Below the pieces are notes generated by a model. It was not told where the DNA came from. It saw only the letters and a program-made list of their open reading frames with translations, and made no database searches. Position numbers and translations under genes: made by a program. From an uncultured Lactobacillus sp. (GTDB lineage: Bacteria; Bacillota; Bacilli; Lactobacillales; Lactobacillaceae), in the NCBI GenBank assembly GCA_947252915.1, contig CAMXWI010000004.1, positions 1 through 14,580 of the forward strand: a DNA stretch of 14,580 bases, read 5' to 3'. Within the stretch, counting starts at the first letter, position 1. Each line of letters starts with the position of its first letter. Below, piece after piece: positions 6,201-14,026 of this stretch.

Positions 6201-8150
6201 ATGGATCACAAACAAGTTGCGACCGACGTCATTAACGCCGTCGGCAAAGACAATTTAGTTGCTGCTGCGCATTGTGCAACGCGGTTACGGTTAGTTTTAA
6301 AAGACGAAGCCAAAGTTGACCAAAAAGCATTGGATAACAATGGTGACGTTAAGGGAACGTTTAAGACCAATGGTCAGTACCAAATTATCATTGGCCCGGG
6401 AGACGTGAACAACGTTTATGATGAATTAATTAAGCAAACTGGATTGAAGGAAGTTTCCACTGACGATCTGAAGCAAATTGCTGCAAAGAATCAAAAGTTC
6501 AATCCAGTCATGGCGTTTATTAAACTCTTATCTGATATTTTTGTACCAATTATTCCGGCATTGGTCGCCGGTGGTTTGCTGATGGCCCTTGATAATGTGT
6601 TGACGGCTAAAGGATTATTTGGTCCCCAATCCGTTATTCAAATGTGGCCAGCTTTGAAGGGCATTGAAGGCATGGTGAACGTCATGTCGGCAGCGCCATA
6701 CGTATTCTTACCGATCTTGGTGGGAATTTCTGGAGCGAAGCGGTTTGGTGCTAACCAATTCTTGGGGGCATTTGTCGGAATGATGATGACCGCGCCGGCT
6801 TTAGCGGATGGCGGTTCTTGGAACATCTTCGGGTTAACTGTTCATATTCAGTCTTACACGAGTCAGGTTATTCCAGCATTGGCTGCGGTTTGGATGCTTT
6901 CCATCTTCGAAAAGTGGTTGCATAAACGTCTGCCAGCTGCCGTTGACTTTACATTTACGCCACTGATTTCAGTTCTCTTAACTGGGTTCCTGACGTTTAT
7001 CGTGGTCGGACCGGTGATGAAGGATCTTTCTGATTTACTGACGAACGGAATTGTTTGGTTATACGACACGTTAGGATTTGTAGGAACAGGAATTTTTGGG
7101 GCTTTGTATTCGCCAATTGTTTTAACTGGTTTACACCAAAGCTTCCCTGCTATCGAAACGCAATTAGTGACCGCCTTTAAAGCTGGTAAGGGTGCGGGTG
7201 ATTTTATTTTCATCGTGGCTTCAATGGCCAACGTTGCCCAAGGGGCCGCAACCACTGCAGTTTACTTTTTAACACGGAATGAAAAGATGAAAGCTCTCTC
7301 TAGTTCTTCCGCGATTTCTGCTTTGCTCGGAATTACTGAACCAGCAATTTTCGGGGTGAACTTGAAGTTGCGGTTCCCATTCTTCTGTGCATTAGTTGGT
7401 TCATGTGTGGCTTCCACGATTGCCGGATTAATGCACGTGGTTGCTGCTTCAATGGGTTCGGCTGGTTTCATTGGTTTCTTATCCGTATACGCTAAATCTA
7501 TTCCAGGCTACCTATTATGTGAAGTTATTTCATTTGTAATTGCCTTCTTAGTAACCTTCTTCTATGGTAAAGCGCACGATGAACTGGTTAATCCCGCAAT
7601 GGCGGGTGCAGATGCAGCGGATGGCGCATCTCAAGCAGCGGAAGCATCCGCACCAGTTCAACATGCTTCAGCACCAGCAGACGAAAATGCTAAGAATGAA
7701 GTAGTTGCAAGCCCAGTTTCTGGAACTGCCGAAGACATTACTGCAGTAAATGATGAAGTCTTCTCTCAGAAGATGATGGGGGATGGTGCGGCGGTTGTTC
7801 CTAATGATGGTACGATTTATGCACCTGTTGATGGTACAATTACAGTTGCTTATGCTACGAAGCATGCGTATGGTTTAACTTCAGATGATGGTGCCGAAGT
7901 TTTGATTCATGTTGGTTTAGATACTGTGAACCTCAAGGGTGAACACTTTGAAAGCTTTGTTGAACAAGGCCAAAAGGTTAAGAATGGTGATCGCCTTGGT
8001 ACCATCGACCTAGCGGCGGTTAAGGCAGCTGGTTATGATACCACCGTGATGGTCGTAGTCACAAACACGACCAATTACACGCAAGTCAAGCGCGTTGCTG
8101 ATGGTGAGATTAGCCATGGCGATGACTTGATTGAGGTTGTCAGTAAATAA
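6201..8150 (+). CDS. scrA: Sucrose-specific phosphotransferase system EIIBCA
   Basis: A single-chain permease that imports sucrose and phosphorylates it to sucrose-6-phosphate for ScrB. The order is EIIB (1 to about 85; phospho-Cys in AHCATRLR, residue 25 from this start), EIIC (about 100-470, roughly ten membrane segments; [10 protein letters not shown] matches the family's substrate-site region), an Ala/Gln/Pro-rich linker with [17 protein letters not shown], then EIIA ending at 649 (phospho-His in LIHVGLDTV, residue 570; supporting His in KHAYGL). An upstream ATG at 6195 is only 2 bases from AGGGAG, whereas the ATG at 6201 is 8 bases away, so I chose 6201. Specificity for sucrose rests on family resemblance and the nearby scrB; trehalose or beta-glucoside is less likely. 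Confidence 0.92.
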   Translation: MDHKQVATDVINAVGKDNLVAAAHCATRLRLVLKDEAKVDQKALDNNGDVKGTFKTNGQYQIIIGPGDVNNVYDELIKQTGLKEVSTDDLKQIAAKNQKFNPVMAFIKLLSDIFVPIIPALVAGGLLMALDNVLTAKGLFGPQSVIQMWPALKGIEGMVNVMSAAPYVFLPILVGISGAKRFGANQFLGAFVGMMMTAPALADGGSWNIFGLTVHIQSYTSQVIPALAAVWMLSIFEKWLHKRLPAAVDFTFTPLISVLLTGFLTFIVVGPVMKDLSDLLTNGIVWLYDTLGFVGTGIFGALYSPIVLTGLHQSFPAIETQLVTAFKAGKGAGDFIFIVASMANVAQGAATTAVYFLTRNEKMKALSSSSAISALLGITEPAIFGVNLKLRFPFFCALVGSCVASTIAGLMHVVAASMGSAGFIGFLSVYAKSIPGYLLCEVISFVIAFLVTFFYGKAHDELVNPAMAGADAADGASQAAEASAPVQHASAPADENAKNEVVASPVSGTAEDITAVNDEVFSQKMMGDGAAVVPNDGTIYAPVDGTITVAYATKHAYGLTSDDGAEVLIHVGLDTVNLKGEHFESFVEQGQKVKNGDRLGTIDLAAVKAAGYDTTVMVVVTNTTNYTQVKRVADGEISHGDDLIEVVSK

Positions 8151-8168
8151 TAATTAAAAGTGACACAA

Positions 8169-8215
8169 AAAGTCCTCAAATCGGATGGAAAGTCCGATTC
8201 GAGGACTTTGTATTT
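8169..8215 (+). terminator. Terminator after scrA
   Basis: Arms AAAGTCCTCAAATCGGA (8169-8185) and TCCGATTCGAGGACTTT (8193-8209) form a 17-position stem with a single A-C mismatch and a 7-base loop. The tail, GTATTTG, is weak in T, so some readthrough into the next spacer is possible. Confidence 0.8.
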
Positions 8216-8228
8216 GAATCCCCGCAAG

Positions 8229-8324
8229 GATGGTTACGACGCGTAGCTTGGTCAACTGCTGATTTATCAGCGGTTGAACTGCTAGCCAGTTACTGCGCTG
8301 TTACATTTTTACCTTTAAAGTAGC
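8229..8324 (+). other. Structured intergenic segment of unknown role
   Basis: Between the scrA terminator and the next terminator lies about 100 bp without a credible ORF. TCAACTGCTGA (8252-8262) pairs with TCAGCGGTTGA (8267-8277) around a TTTA loop with one G-T pair. The stem can be extended across an internal loop by TAGC (8244-8247) with GCTA (8281-8284). GTTACGACGC (8233-8242) and GTTACTGCGC (8289-8298) are near-direct repeats flanking it. With the terminator at 8325 this could be a small RNA or the remnant of an intergenic repeat family. No convincing promoter was found for it. Confidence 0.35.
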
Positions 8325-8355
8325 AAAGAGGTTGGAAGACTCCAGCCTCTTTTTT
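8325..8355 (+). terminator. Strong intrinsic terminator upstream of the cyclophilin gene
   Basis: AAAGAGGTTGGA (8325-8336) pairs with TCCAGCCTCTTT (8341-8352) around AGAC, with one T-G pair, and runs into six T residues (8350-8355). It is a second terminator about 115 bp after that of scrA, so it either backs that one up or ends a short transcript from the spacer. Confidence 0.8.
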
Positions 8356-8384
8356 GCTGTAAGCCGCGCTAATCATGATATAAT
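8354..8384 (+). promoter_or_regulatory. Promoter of the cyclophilin-fumarate reductase operon
   Basis: TATAAT at 8379-8384 is preceded by TGA, giving an extended -10 (TGATATAAT). The best -35, TTGCTG at 8354-8359, is 19 bp away and overlaps the T tract of the preceding terminator; the extended -10 would make up for it. The gene's AGGAGG site is at 8401-8406. Confidence 0.65.
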
Positions 8385-8414
8385 CAACTCCAGAATAAAT
8401 AGGAGGCGGAACTA

Positions 8415-9002
8415 ATGAGTGACTTTCCACAATTAAACTTAGCAGCGCAAACGGGTACTAAGGCAATAATTCACACTAATCACGGGGATCTGGAGGTTCA
8501 ACTATTTGACCAACTTGCTCCTAAGACGGTGAAAAATTTTGTTGAATTGGCTAAAAAGGGATACTATGATGGGGTCCTTTTCCATCGGGTTATCCCAGAC
8601 TTTATGATTCAAGGTGGTGACCCAACGGGGACCGGTGCTGGTGGTGAAAGCATTTATGGTCAAGCTTTCGAAGACGAATTTAGCGACCAGCTTTTCAATT
8701 TTAACGGGGCGTTATCAATGGCCAATGCAGGCCCTAATACCAACGGAAGCCAATTTTTCATCGTAACGAACGAAAACCTTACTACGAACTTGGCTGATCA
8801 AATGAAGGCGGCTGGTTATCCGCAAGCAGTCATTGACCATTATGTGGCTAATGGTGGAACACCATGGCTCGATCACCATCACACTGTTTTTGGACAAGTC
8901 GTTAATGGAATGAAAGTGGCTAAAGAGATTAGCCGCGTTGATCGTGATTTGAGCGATCGCCCAAAGGATGACGTTGTCATTAAATCAATTAGTATTGATT
9001 AA
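8415..9002 (+). CDS. Cyclophilin-type peptidyl-prolyl cis-trans isomerase
   Basis: A 195-residue cytoplasmic cyclophilin that would catalyse proline cis-trans isomerisation during protein folding. The active-site signature FHRVIPDFMIQGGD (57-69) includes catalytic R58, F63 and Q66. SMANAGPNTNGSQFFI (101-116) is intact, and W151 (TPWLD) with HTVFGQV completes the proline pocket. It is about 30 residues longer than E. coli PpiB, mainly through an insertion at about 121-148, which I recall as usual in Gram-positive relatives. No signal peptide or lipobox is present, unlike the exported foldase PrsA. AGGAGG lies 8 bases before the ATG. It is the first gene of an operon with the fumarate reductase, whose ribosome site overlaps this stop codon. 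Confidence 0.93.
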   Translation: MSDFPQLNLAAQTGTKAIIHTNHGDLEVQLFDQLAPKTVKNFVELAKKGYYDGVLFHRVIPDFMIQGGDPTGTGAGGESIYGQAFEDEFSDQLFNFNGALSMANAGPNTNGSQFFIVTNENLTTNLADQMKAAGYPQAVIDHYVANGGTPWLDHHHTVFGQVVNGMKVAKEISRVDRDLSDRPKDDVVIKSISID

Positions 9003-9012
9003 GGGTGCTGAT

Positions 9013-10368
9013 ATGACAGAAATTGATTATGATTTAATTATAATTGGCAGTGGGGGTGCCGGATTGACCACAGCTGTTCAGGCGCGTGAGCTAGGACTGA
9101 CAGTTGCTGTTTTAGAAAAGAATTCCCAAGTTGGTGGTAATACTAAGCGGGCATCTTCCGGGATGAATGCAGCGGAAACAACTGTCCACGCCCGTAATCA
9201 AATTGCGGACCGGATGCAGGATTTTTATCAGGAAACTTACCAGGGTGGTGGTAAGCTGAATGATCCAGCAATGCTGAAACAGTTTGTTACCCATGCGCCA
9301 TTAGCGATTGAATGGCTAACCCAGCATGGCTTGCCACTGGATGATTTGACCATTACTGGCGGAATGTCAGTCAAGCGAACCCACCGTCCTGCTTCGACAG
9401 CTCCCGTAGGTGCTTATTTGGTCAAAGGATTACAAAAGTTGGCGGTTGAAGCTGGAGCCCAGATAATTACGGAAGCACACGTCAGTAAATTATTGACCGC
9501 TACCGGCGCCGTGTGTGGAGTAGAATATGTTGACGCTGAAAAAGCAGTTCATCAATTCAATTCACGTGCGGTAGTATTGGCAACGGGTGGTTTTGGGGCC
9601 TCCAAAGAGTTGATGCGCCGGTATCGACCAGATTTGGCTAATTACCGCACAACCAACCAACCTGGTGCGACAGGGGACGGCTTAAAATTAGCCCAGCATG
9701 TTGGTGCACAATTAATGCAGTTGGATCTAGTACAGGTTCACCCAACTGTCCAGCAGGATCAAGACCACGCTTTTTTGATTGGTGAAGCAGTTCGGGGTGA
9801 AGGCGCCATTTTAGTGAATGAAAAGGGAACACGGTTTGTAAACGAACTGGCTACGCGGCGCGTAGTTTCGAATGCCATTACTGCGTTAACCAAGCATAGT
9901 GCGTACTTAATTTTTGATCAGGAAGTTCGTTCGCGGGTCAAGGCCATTGATTTTTATGATCAAATTGGTTTAGTGCAGACAGGGGCGACAATCGAGCAGC
10001 TGGCTGAACAATTGTCTTTGCCAGATTTGCCAACGACCATTCACCAGTGGAATGAGGCAGTTCGTGTCCAAGACGATCGACAATTTAGCCGGACAACTGG
10101 AATGAGTTTTCCACTGAGTAAGGCACCATTTTATGCCATTCATGTGGCTCCAGCAATTCATTACACAATGGGTGGCATTCATGTCGATCCGGAGACCCGG
10201 GTGTTGGATGCCAATGGACAGGTAATTAATGGATTATATGCTGCTGGAGAGGTTACCGGTGGACTGCACGGCAATAACCGAATTGGTGGTAATTCGATTG
10301 CGGAAACAGTGGTGTTTGGTCGCCAATCGGCATTAACAATTCAGCGTGATTTAAAATTTAATCAATAA
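9013..10368 (+). CDS. Soluble FAD-dependent fumarate reductase (flavocytochrome c family)
   Basis: A 451-residue flavoprotein likely to reduce fumarate to succinate in the cytoplasm, disposing of reductant during fermentation. FAD binding is shown by GSGGAGL (12-18) with E35, and by GLYAAGEVTGG (407-417). The catalytic set known from Shewanella Fcc3 can be lined up: H243 (QVHPT), E258 and R261 (GEAVRGEGA), R282, H383 (IHYTMGG) and R423 (NNRIGGNS). There is no haem domain, FMN-binding domain, signal peptide or membrane anchor, so it acts as a lone subunit and its electron donor is not visible here. The frame is open back to 8968, but ATG at 9013 follows AAGGGTG at the cyclophilin stop and begins the flavin fold at once, so I chose it. 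Another flavin-dependent enone reductase is possible but the full catalytic set argues for fumarate. Confidence 0.9.
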   Translation: MTEIDYDLIIIGSGGAGLTTAVQARELGLTVAVLEKNSQVGGNTKRASSGMNAAETTVHARNQIADRMQDFYQETYQGGGKLNDPAMLKQFVTHAPLAIEWLTQHGLPLDDLTITGGMSVKRTHRPASTAPVGAYLVKGLQKLAVEAGAQIITEAHVSKLLTATGAVCGVEYVDAEKAVHQFNSRAVVLATGGFGASKELMRRYRPDLANYRTTNQPGATGDGLKLAQHVGAQLMQLDLVQVHPTVQQDQDHAFLIGEAVRGEGAILVNEKGTRFVNELATRRVVSNAITALTKHSAYLIFDQEVRSRVKAIDFYDQIGLVQTGATIEQLAEQLSLPDLPTTIHQWNEAVRVQDDRQFSRTTGMSFPLSKAPFYAIHVAPAIHYTMGGIHVDPETRVLDANGQVINGLYAAGEVTGGLHGNNRIGGNSIAETVVFGRQSALTIQRDLKFNQ

Positions 10369-10374
10369 ACAATC

Positions 10375-10416
10375 GGGGGCAAAGTTCAGTTAATCCGAAC
10401 TCTGCCCCCTTATTTT
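10375..10416 (+). terminator. Terminator after the fumarate reductase gene
   Basis: GGGGGCAAAGTTC (10375-10387) pairs with GAACTCTGCCCCC (10397-10409) with one A-C mismatch and a 9-base loop, followed by TTATTTT. It lies between convergent genes and may also stop transcripts of the minus-strand symporter, though the minus-strand tail is less T-rich. Confidence 0.85.
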
Positions 10417-10433
10417 GATGAGGAGTAAAATTA

Positions 10434-11942
10434 TTAATGACGAGTGTATTCTTGGTCAACGGTCTTAGCAGTTAGCCCAACAATATTCTTCTTTTGTGGG
10501 GTGAATAAGCCGACGAACCATGCGATAAACATGGATGATAAGAAGGAAACACATGAAACCATAAATGGTGACATGCCCTTTGATTGTACATAGTAGGTAA
10601 GGGCAGCACTGACAATCAGACCAGTAACAGCCCCAACGGTATTGGCACGTTGGGTAAAGATCCCCGCGGCGAAGATTCCGGCAATTGGGACCCCAAATAA
10701 ACCAGTAAAGGCTAAGAAGAGGTTCCAGGTTTGGGATTGGTTACCAACTAAGAGGTAAATGGCCATTAGCAAGCCAAGAATTCCGGCAATGAGAATAACA
10801 ATCCGGGCTAATTGGACGTCGCTAACCCGCTTGAACTTCTTGTCAAAGAAGCGTTGTTTGAAGTCGGTAATCGCACAAGCAGAAATCGCGTTGAGACTGG
10901 ATGCAATGGTGGATTGCGCAGCCGCAAAGATTCCGGCAATGATCAGTCCGGCTAAACCAGCTGGAACTTCTTTGATGACAAAGTATGGTACAACGGCGCT
11001 CGTGTTGAAGCCCTTTGGCAGACTTGCTGAGTGCAAGTAGAAACTGTACAAAATCGTTCCCATCCCGTAAAAGATTGGGATCGTAATGAATGCTAAGAGT
11101 CCATTAGTCCAAAGTGACTTAGCGGTTTCTTTCATCGTGGAAGTGGTTTGGTAACGCTGAACCACATCTTGACTACCCGTGTATTGGTAAAGAGAGTTAA
11201 AAACGGAACCGGCAAAAATTAATGGAATGAATAATTTCAGGTTGTGAGGGTCCCAGTTAGCTTTTGAGTAAAGTTTATGGTGAACGGCAACGTCATGGGC
11301 GATTGTACCAAAACCACCCTTGATGTAGTAAGCACCAATGAAGATGATCAGGAGTGCTCCGCCAAGGAGGAGGAATCCTTGGATAACGTCTGTCCAAATA
11401 ACCCCTTCGATCCCACCAAGGAATGCGTAGATGATACAAAGACCACCGACGAAGAGGGCAATCAAGATGTGGTTAATTGAGGAAACAGAAGTAATGGCTA
11501 AAATTGGTAGATAAATGACAATTGCAATTCTTCCTAAGTGGTAGAGCATAAAGAGTAAACTACCAAGAACCCGCATGATGGGACTAAACCGATCTTCAAG
11601 GTATTCATAAGCAGTGGTAACTTGTAATTTACGGAAAAACGGTACATAGTATTTAATCAAAATTGGGATAATCAAAATGATGGTCAAGTTCCCAACTGAG
11701 TATGACCAGTCCGTGAGGAATGCTTGCTCTGGTGTTGACATAAACGTGATCGCACTTAGCGTGGTTGCGTAAATACTGAAACCAGTGGCCCAAGCAGGAA
11801 CAGAACTATTGGCCTTAAAGAAAGCATCGGTATCCTTGCTAGCGCGTTTGGTAAAGTAGGCCCCAATTAGCAACATCGCAAGGAGGTAAACAAGGAGGAC
11901 GATCCAATTAAACGTCCCAAATCCAGTTTTTGCATAGTTAAT
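10434..11942 (-). CDS. Sodium:solute symporter (SSS family), probable ATT start
   Basis: A membrane transporter of the LeuT-fold SSS family, about 502 residues and roughly 13 helices, taking up a solute with Na+. The first ATG (11876) falls inside helix 1 and has no ribosome site. The frame extends upstream through YAKTGFGTFNWIVLLVYLLA, which fits family N-termini, back to an in-frame TAG at 11945-11943. The only usable start in that stretch is ATT at 11942-11940, 7 bases after AAAGG and overlapping the napA TAA. Other family marks are FTKRASKDTDAFF, SVPAWATGFSIYATTLSAIT and SSLNAISACAITDF. The order of genes (ROK, isomerase, antiporter, symporter) points to a carbohydrate or amino-sugar substrate; it reminds me of sialic acid-type SSS proteins, but this is not proven. 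Family sure, start unusual, substrate unknown. Confidence 0.88.
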   Translation of the reverse strand: MNYAKTGFGTFNWIVLLVYLLAMLLIGAYFTKRASKDTDAFFKANSSVPAWATGFSIYATTLSAITFMSTPEQAFLTDWSYSVGNLTIILIIPILIKYYVPFFRKLQVTTAYEYLEDRFSPIMRVLGSLLFMLYHLGRIAIVIYLPILAITSVSSINHILIALFVGGLCIIYAFLGGIEGVIWTDVIQGFLLLGGALLIIFIGAYYIKGGFGTIAHDVAVHHKLYSKANWDPHNLKLFIPLIFAGSVFNSLYQYTGSQDVVQRYQTTSTMKETAKSLWTNGLLAFITIPIFYGMGTILYSFYLHSASLPKGFNTSAVVPYFVIKEVPAGLAGLIIAGIFAAAQSTIASSLNAISACAITDFKQRFFDKKFKRVSDVQLARIVILIAGILGLLMAIYLLVGNQSQTWNLFLAFTGLFGVPIAGIFAAGIFTQRANTVGAVTGLIVSAALTYYVQSKGMSPFMVSCVSFLSSMFIAWFVGLFTPQKKNIVGLTAKTVDQEYTRH

Positions 11943-13122
11943 CTAATCGCCTTTCATTATTTTGACTATTAACGTTACGTTGAATAAAAATCTTTAAGAG
12001 CAGTGGTGCGAGTAAGGTTGTGATGACGGTTACCAGGATTAAAGCAGTAAAGTAGCTTTTATCAATCAATCCTGCCGAAAGGGCCACTTTGATGACCACT
12101 AACGCCATTTCACCACGCGATACCATCCCAGCACCGACAATATTGGCTTCCTCCCAATTGAGATGGAAGAGTTTAGCACCAATTCCACAGCCCAGTTGCT
12201 TTCCAAGAACCGCGATGACAATCAAGCAGATAATGAAGAGGACGTCATTGCCAATACCATGGAAAGTAACTTCTAGACCGATACTAATGAAGAAGACGGG
12301 CGTAAAAATTGCGTAACCAATTGGTTCAATTTTTGGTGCTAATGCTTCTTCATATTTGGTTTGTGAAATAGCTAGTCCGGCACAGTAGGCACCCAAAACA
12401 TCACTCATGCCACATTTCACTGCGATCCACGCAAAACCAAAGCAGATAATCAAAGCTGCTGTTGGGAGGCTTTCACTAATCCCCATTTTGTCAAAAATCT
12501 GTAAGAATCTCGGTACGATGTAACGACCAATCAACAGAACGATAATGAAGAAAAGAATTTGCGGAACGATCATTGAAAGAACTTTACCGCTGAGTGATGA
12601 GGCTGAGTGCTGACCAACTAGTTGAACACTGATGCCCAACAAAATGATACAGATGATATCATCAGCAACGGCCGCGCCAAGAATAATCTGGCTTTCGCGA
12701 GTGTTGGAATAACCCATTTCACGCAACACCTGAACGGTGATGCTGACGGATGTGGCACTAAGCACGAGCCCCATGAAAGCTGCCGTTTGGACATCAAAGT
12801 TGAATACATCGTGGCACAGCAAGTAGGCGGTTCCCGTTGGAAAAATCACGCCCAAGGTGGCCACGGTCAATGATGGTGCCCAGTAGTGGAGGAGTTGGCG
12901 GAGATCCCCTTCTAACCCAGCAATAAACATCAGCATAATGACCCCGATGTTAGAGAAATAGTGGATGAAGGTGGTGGGCGTCAACAGATGAAAGACGGCC
13001 GGCCCAATTAAGATTCCGGCAATCAATTCACCCATGACTGGAGGCAGACCGATTCGTGAGGAGAGTTCAGAACAAACCTTCCCGACCAATAAAATAAGCA
13101 CAATTTGTAATAGATAGTTCAT
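11938..13122 (-). CDS. napA: NapA-type Na+/H+ antiporter (CPA2 family)
   Basis: A 394-residue membrane antiporter with about 12-13 helices that exports Na+ in exchange for protons. The ion-binding aspartate pair is D154-D155 in GAAVADDI, the two-Asp form associated with electrogenic CPA2 antiporters. Other marks are LPPVMGELIAGILIGP (26-41) and SRGEMALVV near the C-terminus. It lacks the long cytoplasmic KTN regulatory domain of Kef-type K+ systems and ends in a short charged tail (NNERRLD). AAAGGA lies 7 bases before the ATG, in an 18-bp gap after the isomerase gene. Its stop codon overlaps the probable ATT start of the Na+ symporter. This pairing suggests that it clears the Na+ that the symporter brings in. 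Confidence 0.9.
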   Translation of the reverse strand: MNYLLQIVLILLVGKVCSELSSRIGLPPVMGELIAGILIGPAVFHLLTPTTFIHYFSNIGVIMLMFIAGLEGDLRQLLHYWAPSLTVATLGVIFPTGTAYLLCHDVFNFDVQTAAFMGLVLSATSVSITVQVLREMGYSNTRESQIILGAAVADDIICIILLGISVQLVGQHSASSLSGKVLSMIVPQILFFIIVLLIGRYIVPRFLQIFDKMGISESLPTAALIICFGFAWIAVKCGMSDVLGAYCAGLAISQTKYEEALAPKIEPIGYAIFTPVFFISIGLEVTFHGIGNDVLFIICLIVIAVLGKQLGCGIGAKLFHLNWEEANIVGAGMVSRGEMALVVIKVALSAGLIDKSYFTALILVTVITTLLAPLLLKIFIQRNVNSQNNERRLD

Positions 13123-13140
13123 TGGTCAATCCTTTAGGAA

Positions 13141-13857
13141 CTAAAGCAATTCATTGACTTTAGCAATTTCCTGATCCAACAACTTGGCAGATGGAATATT
13201 GTATTCTAAAAATACTGGTACACCAGCGGGGACCTTCTTAGTTAAGCGTTGCCAATCGGTATCACCATTATCGAGCATGGTCGTATCCCGGTCTTTAATA
13301 TTCTTTAAATGGAAAACGGTGATTTTAGAACTTAATTGGTTCATTGCTGCTTGAGGATCTTGATCGATCCAATACCAATTGCCAGAATCAAAGGTGTAGC
13401 CAAAGTGACCATTGGTAGTATCTAAGAAATTAAAGATTTTTGGTACTTCACCATGATCGTTCGGTTCGTTTTCAACACTGATGGCAACATCATTGGTTGG
13501 AATTTGCATCAATAATTGCTTGGTATCTTCAGTTAAGGCACCATAATCGCCTAAACTGATTTTTAAATTTTTAATTCCATATTTTTGGGCCAGCATAATG
13601 TAATCGGTGAGGTGAGAATTTAATTCACCATCATTGAAGAGGACTTCGGGAATAGAATAATAAAGTCCCCAATTATTTTGATGAGCGAGTTCACTAATCT
13701 TATCTAGTTCCGCTTCTTGACTGGCTGGTTGGAAAAATTCACCACGAACTTCAACATTATCAATCGGTTTGCCGATCAATTCCTGAAGGACATCGTATTG
13801 GGAGTGACCCGCATTCATTTGATCAAGAAAAACCGCGGTATTAATTGATACCTTCAT
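13141..13857 (-). CDS. Sugar-phosphate isomerase/epimerase-like TIM barrel protein
   Basis: A 238-residue cytoplasmic protein of the xylose isomerase-like TIM barrel superfamily, which includes sugar isomerases, epimerases and AP endonuclease IV. The likely metal-binding quartet is E129 (ISVENEP), D157 (YTFDSGN), H183 (VFHLKNI) and E218 (VFLEYN). The frame is open back to an ATG at 13902, but those extra residues (MCFFISAF onward) are encoded by a terminator tail. ATG at 13857 has AGAGGTG 6 bases upstream and begins MKVSINTAVF, a normal first strand. It heads an operon with napA and the symporter and lies downstream of a ROK gene, so a step in catabolism of the imported sugar is likely. The exact reaction cannot be stated. 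Confidence 0.85.
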   Translation of the reverse strand: MKVSINTAVFLDQMNAGHSQYDVLQELIGKPIDNVEVRGEFFQPASQEAELDKISELAHQNNWGLYYSIPEVLFNDGELNSHLTDYIMLAQKYGIKNLKISLGDYGALTEDTKQLLMQIPTNDVAISVENEPNDHGEVPKIFNFLDTTNGHFGYTFDSGNWYWIDQDPQAAMNQLSSKITVFHLKNIKDRDTTMLDNGDTDWQRLTKKVPAGVPVFLEYNIPSAKLLDQEIAKVNELL

Positions 13858-13890
13858 GAAATACACCTCTTTAAAAGAAAATGCGGAAAT

Positions 13891-13938
13891 AAAAAAACAC
13901 ACAAAGAAAGCAGCCGTGGATGCGGCGCTTTTTTTGTG
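13891..13938 (-). terminator. Intrinsic terminator in the leader of the isomerase-napA-symporter operon
   Basis: Read on the minus strand, CACAAAAAAAGCGCCG (13938-13923) pairs with the stretch 13916-13900 (CGGCTGCTTTCTTTGTG) around a 6-base loop. The 16-bp stem has one bulged base and one G-T pair. It is followed by TG and seven T residues (13897-13891). It lies downstream of the ROK stop and only about 20 bp before the ribosome site of the isomerase gene, too close for a separate promoter after it. Confidence 0.8.
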
Positions 13939-13967
13939 CGGTTGAATTAAACTTTAAAACTATTACG

Positions 13968-13983
13968 GTGTTAACCATAACAC
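13968..13983. promoter_or_regulatory. Operator-like dyad before the isomerase operon
   Basis: GTGTTA (13968-13973) and TAACAC (13978-13983) form a perfect 6-bp dyad around ACCA. If transcription begins at the promoter proposed at 13997-14026, the dyad lies just downstream of the start, where a substrate-specific repressor could act. The regulator is not in the window. Confidence 0.45.
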
Positions 13984-13996
13984 GTTTAAAATAAAA

Positions 13997-14026
13997 TGTA
14001 TACGCTTTCATAAAAAGAATGGTGAA
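13997..14026 (-). promoter_or_regulatory. cre box over a putative promoter for the isomerase operon
   Basis: On the minus strand TGAAAGCGTATACA (14010-13997) fits the degenerate Gram-positive CcpA consensus TGNAANCGNWNNCA at every fixed position. It overlaps the last codon of the ROK gene. A weak promoter, TTCACC (14026-14021) and TATACA (14002-13997) with an 18-bp spacer, coincides with it, so CcpA binding would block initiation. The cre match is solid; the promoter is tentative. Confidence 0.6.

Noticed and set aside
7595..7720. Ala/Pro/Glu-rich low-complexity stretch in scrA
   Set aside because: It is the flexible linker between EIIC and EIIA, usual for fused phosphotransferase proteins, not a separate repeat element.
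8230..8262. Ten-residue ORF in the structured spacer, considered as a leader peptide
   Set aside because: It is very short, has no strong ribosome site, and is separated from the next gene by a terminator and a new promoter.
8968..9012. Upstream extension of the fumarate reductase to an ATG at 8968
   Set aside because: It overlaps the cyclophilin end and has no ribosome site; ATG 9013 follows AAGGGTG and starts the FAD-binding fold directly.
11914..11935. Out-of-frame ATG (11935) as the symporter start, implying a frameshift
   Set aside because: That frame stops after about 22 codons, and the symporter frame already gives a good helix 1 upstream of 11876, so no frameshift is needed.
13858..13902. 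Upstream ATG for the isomerase gene
   Set aside because: The 15 extra residues are encoded by the terminator tail and leader; ATG 13857 has a ribosome site and a normal first beta strand.
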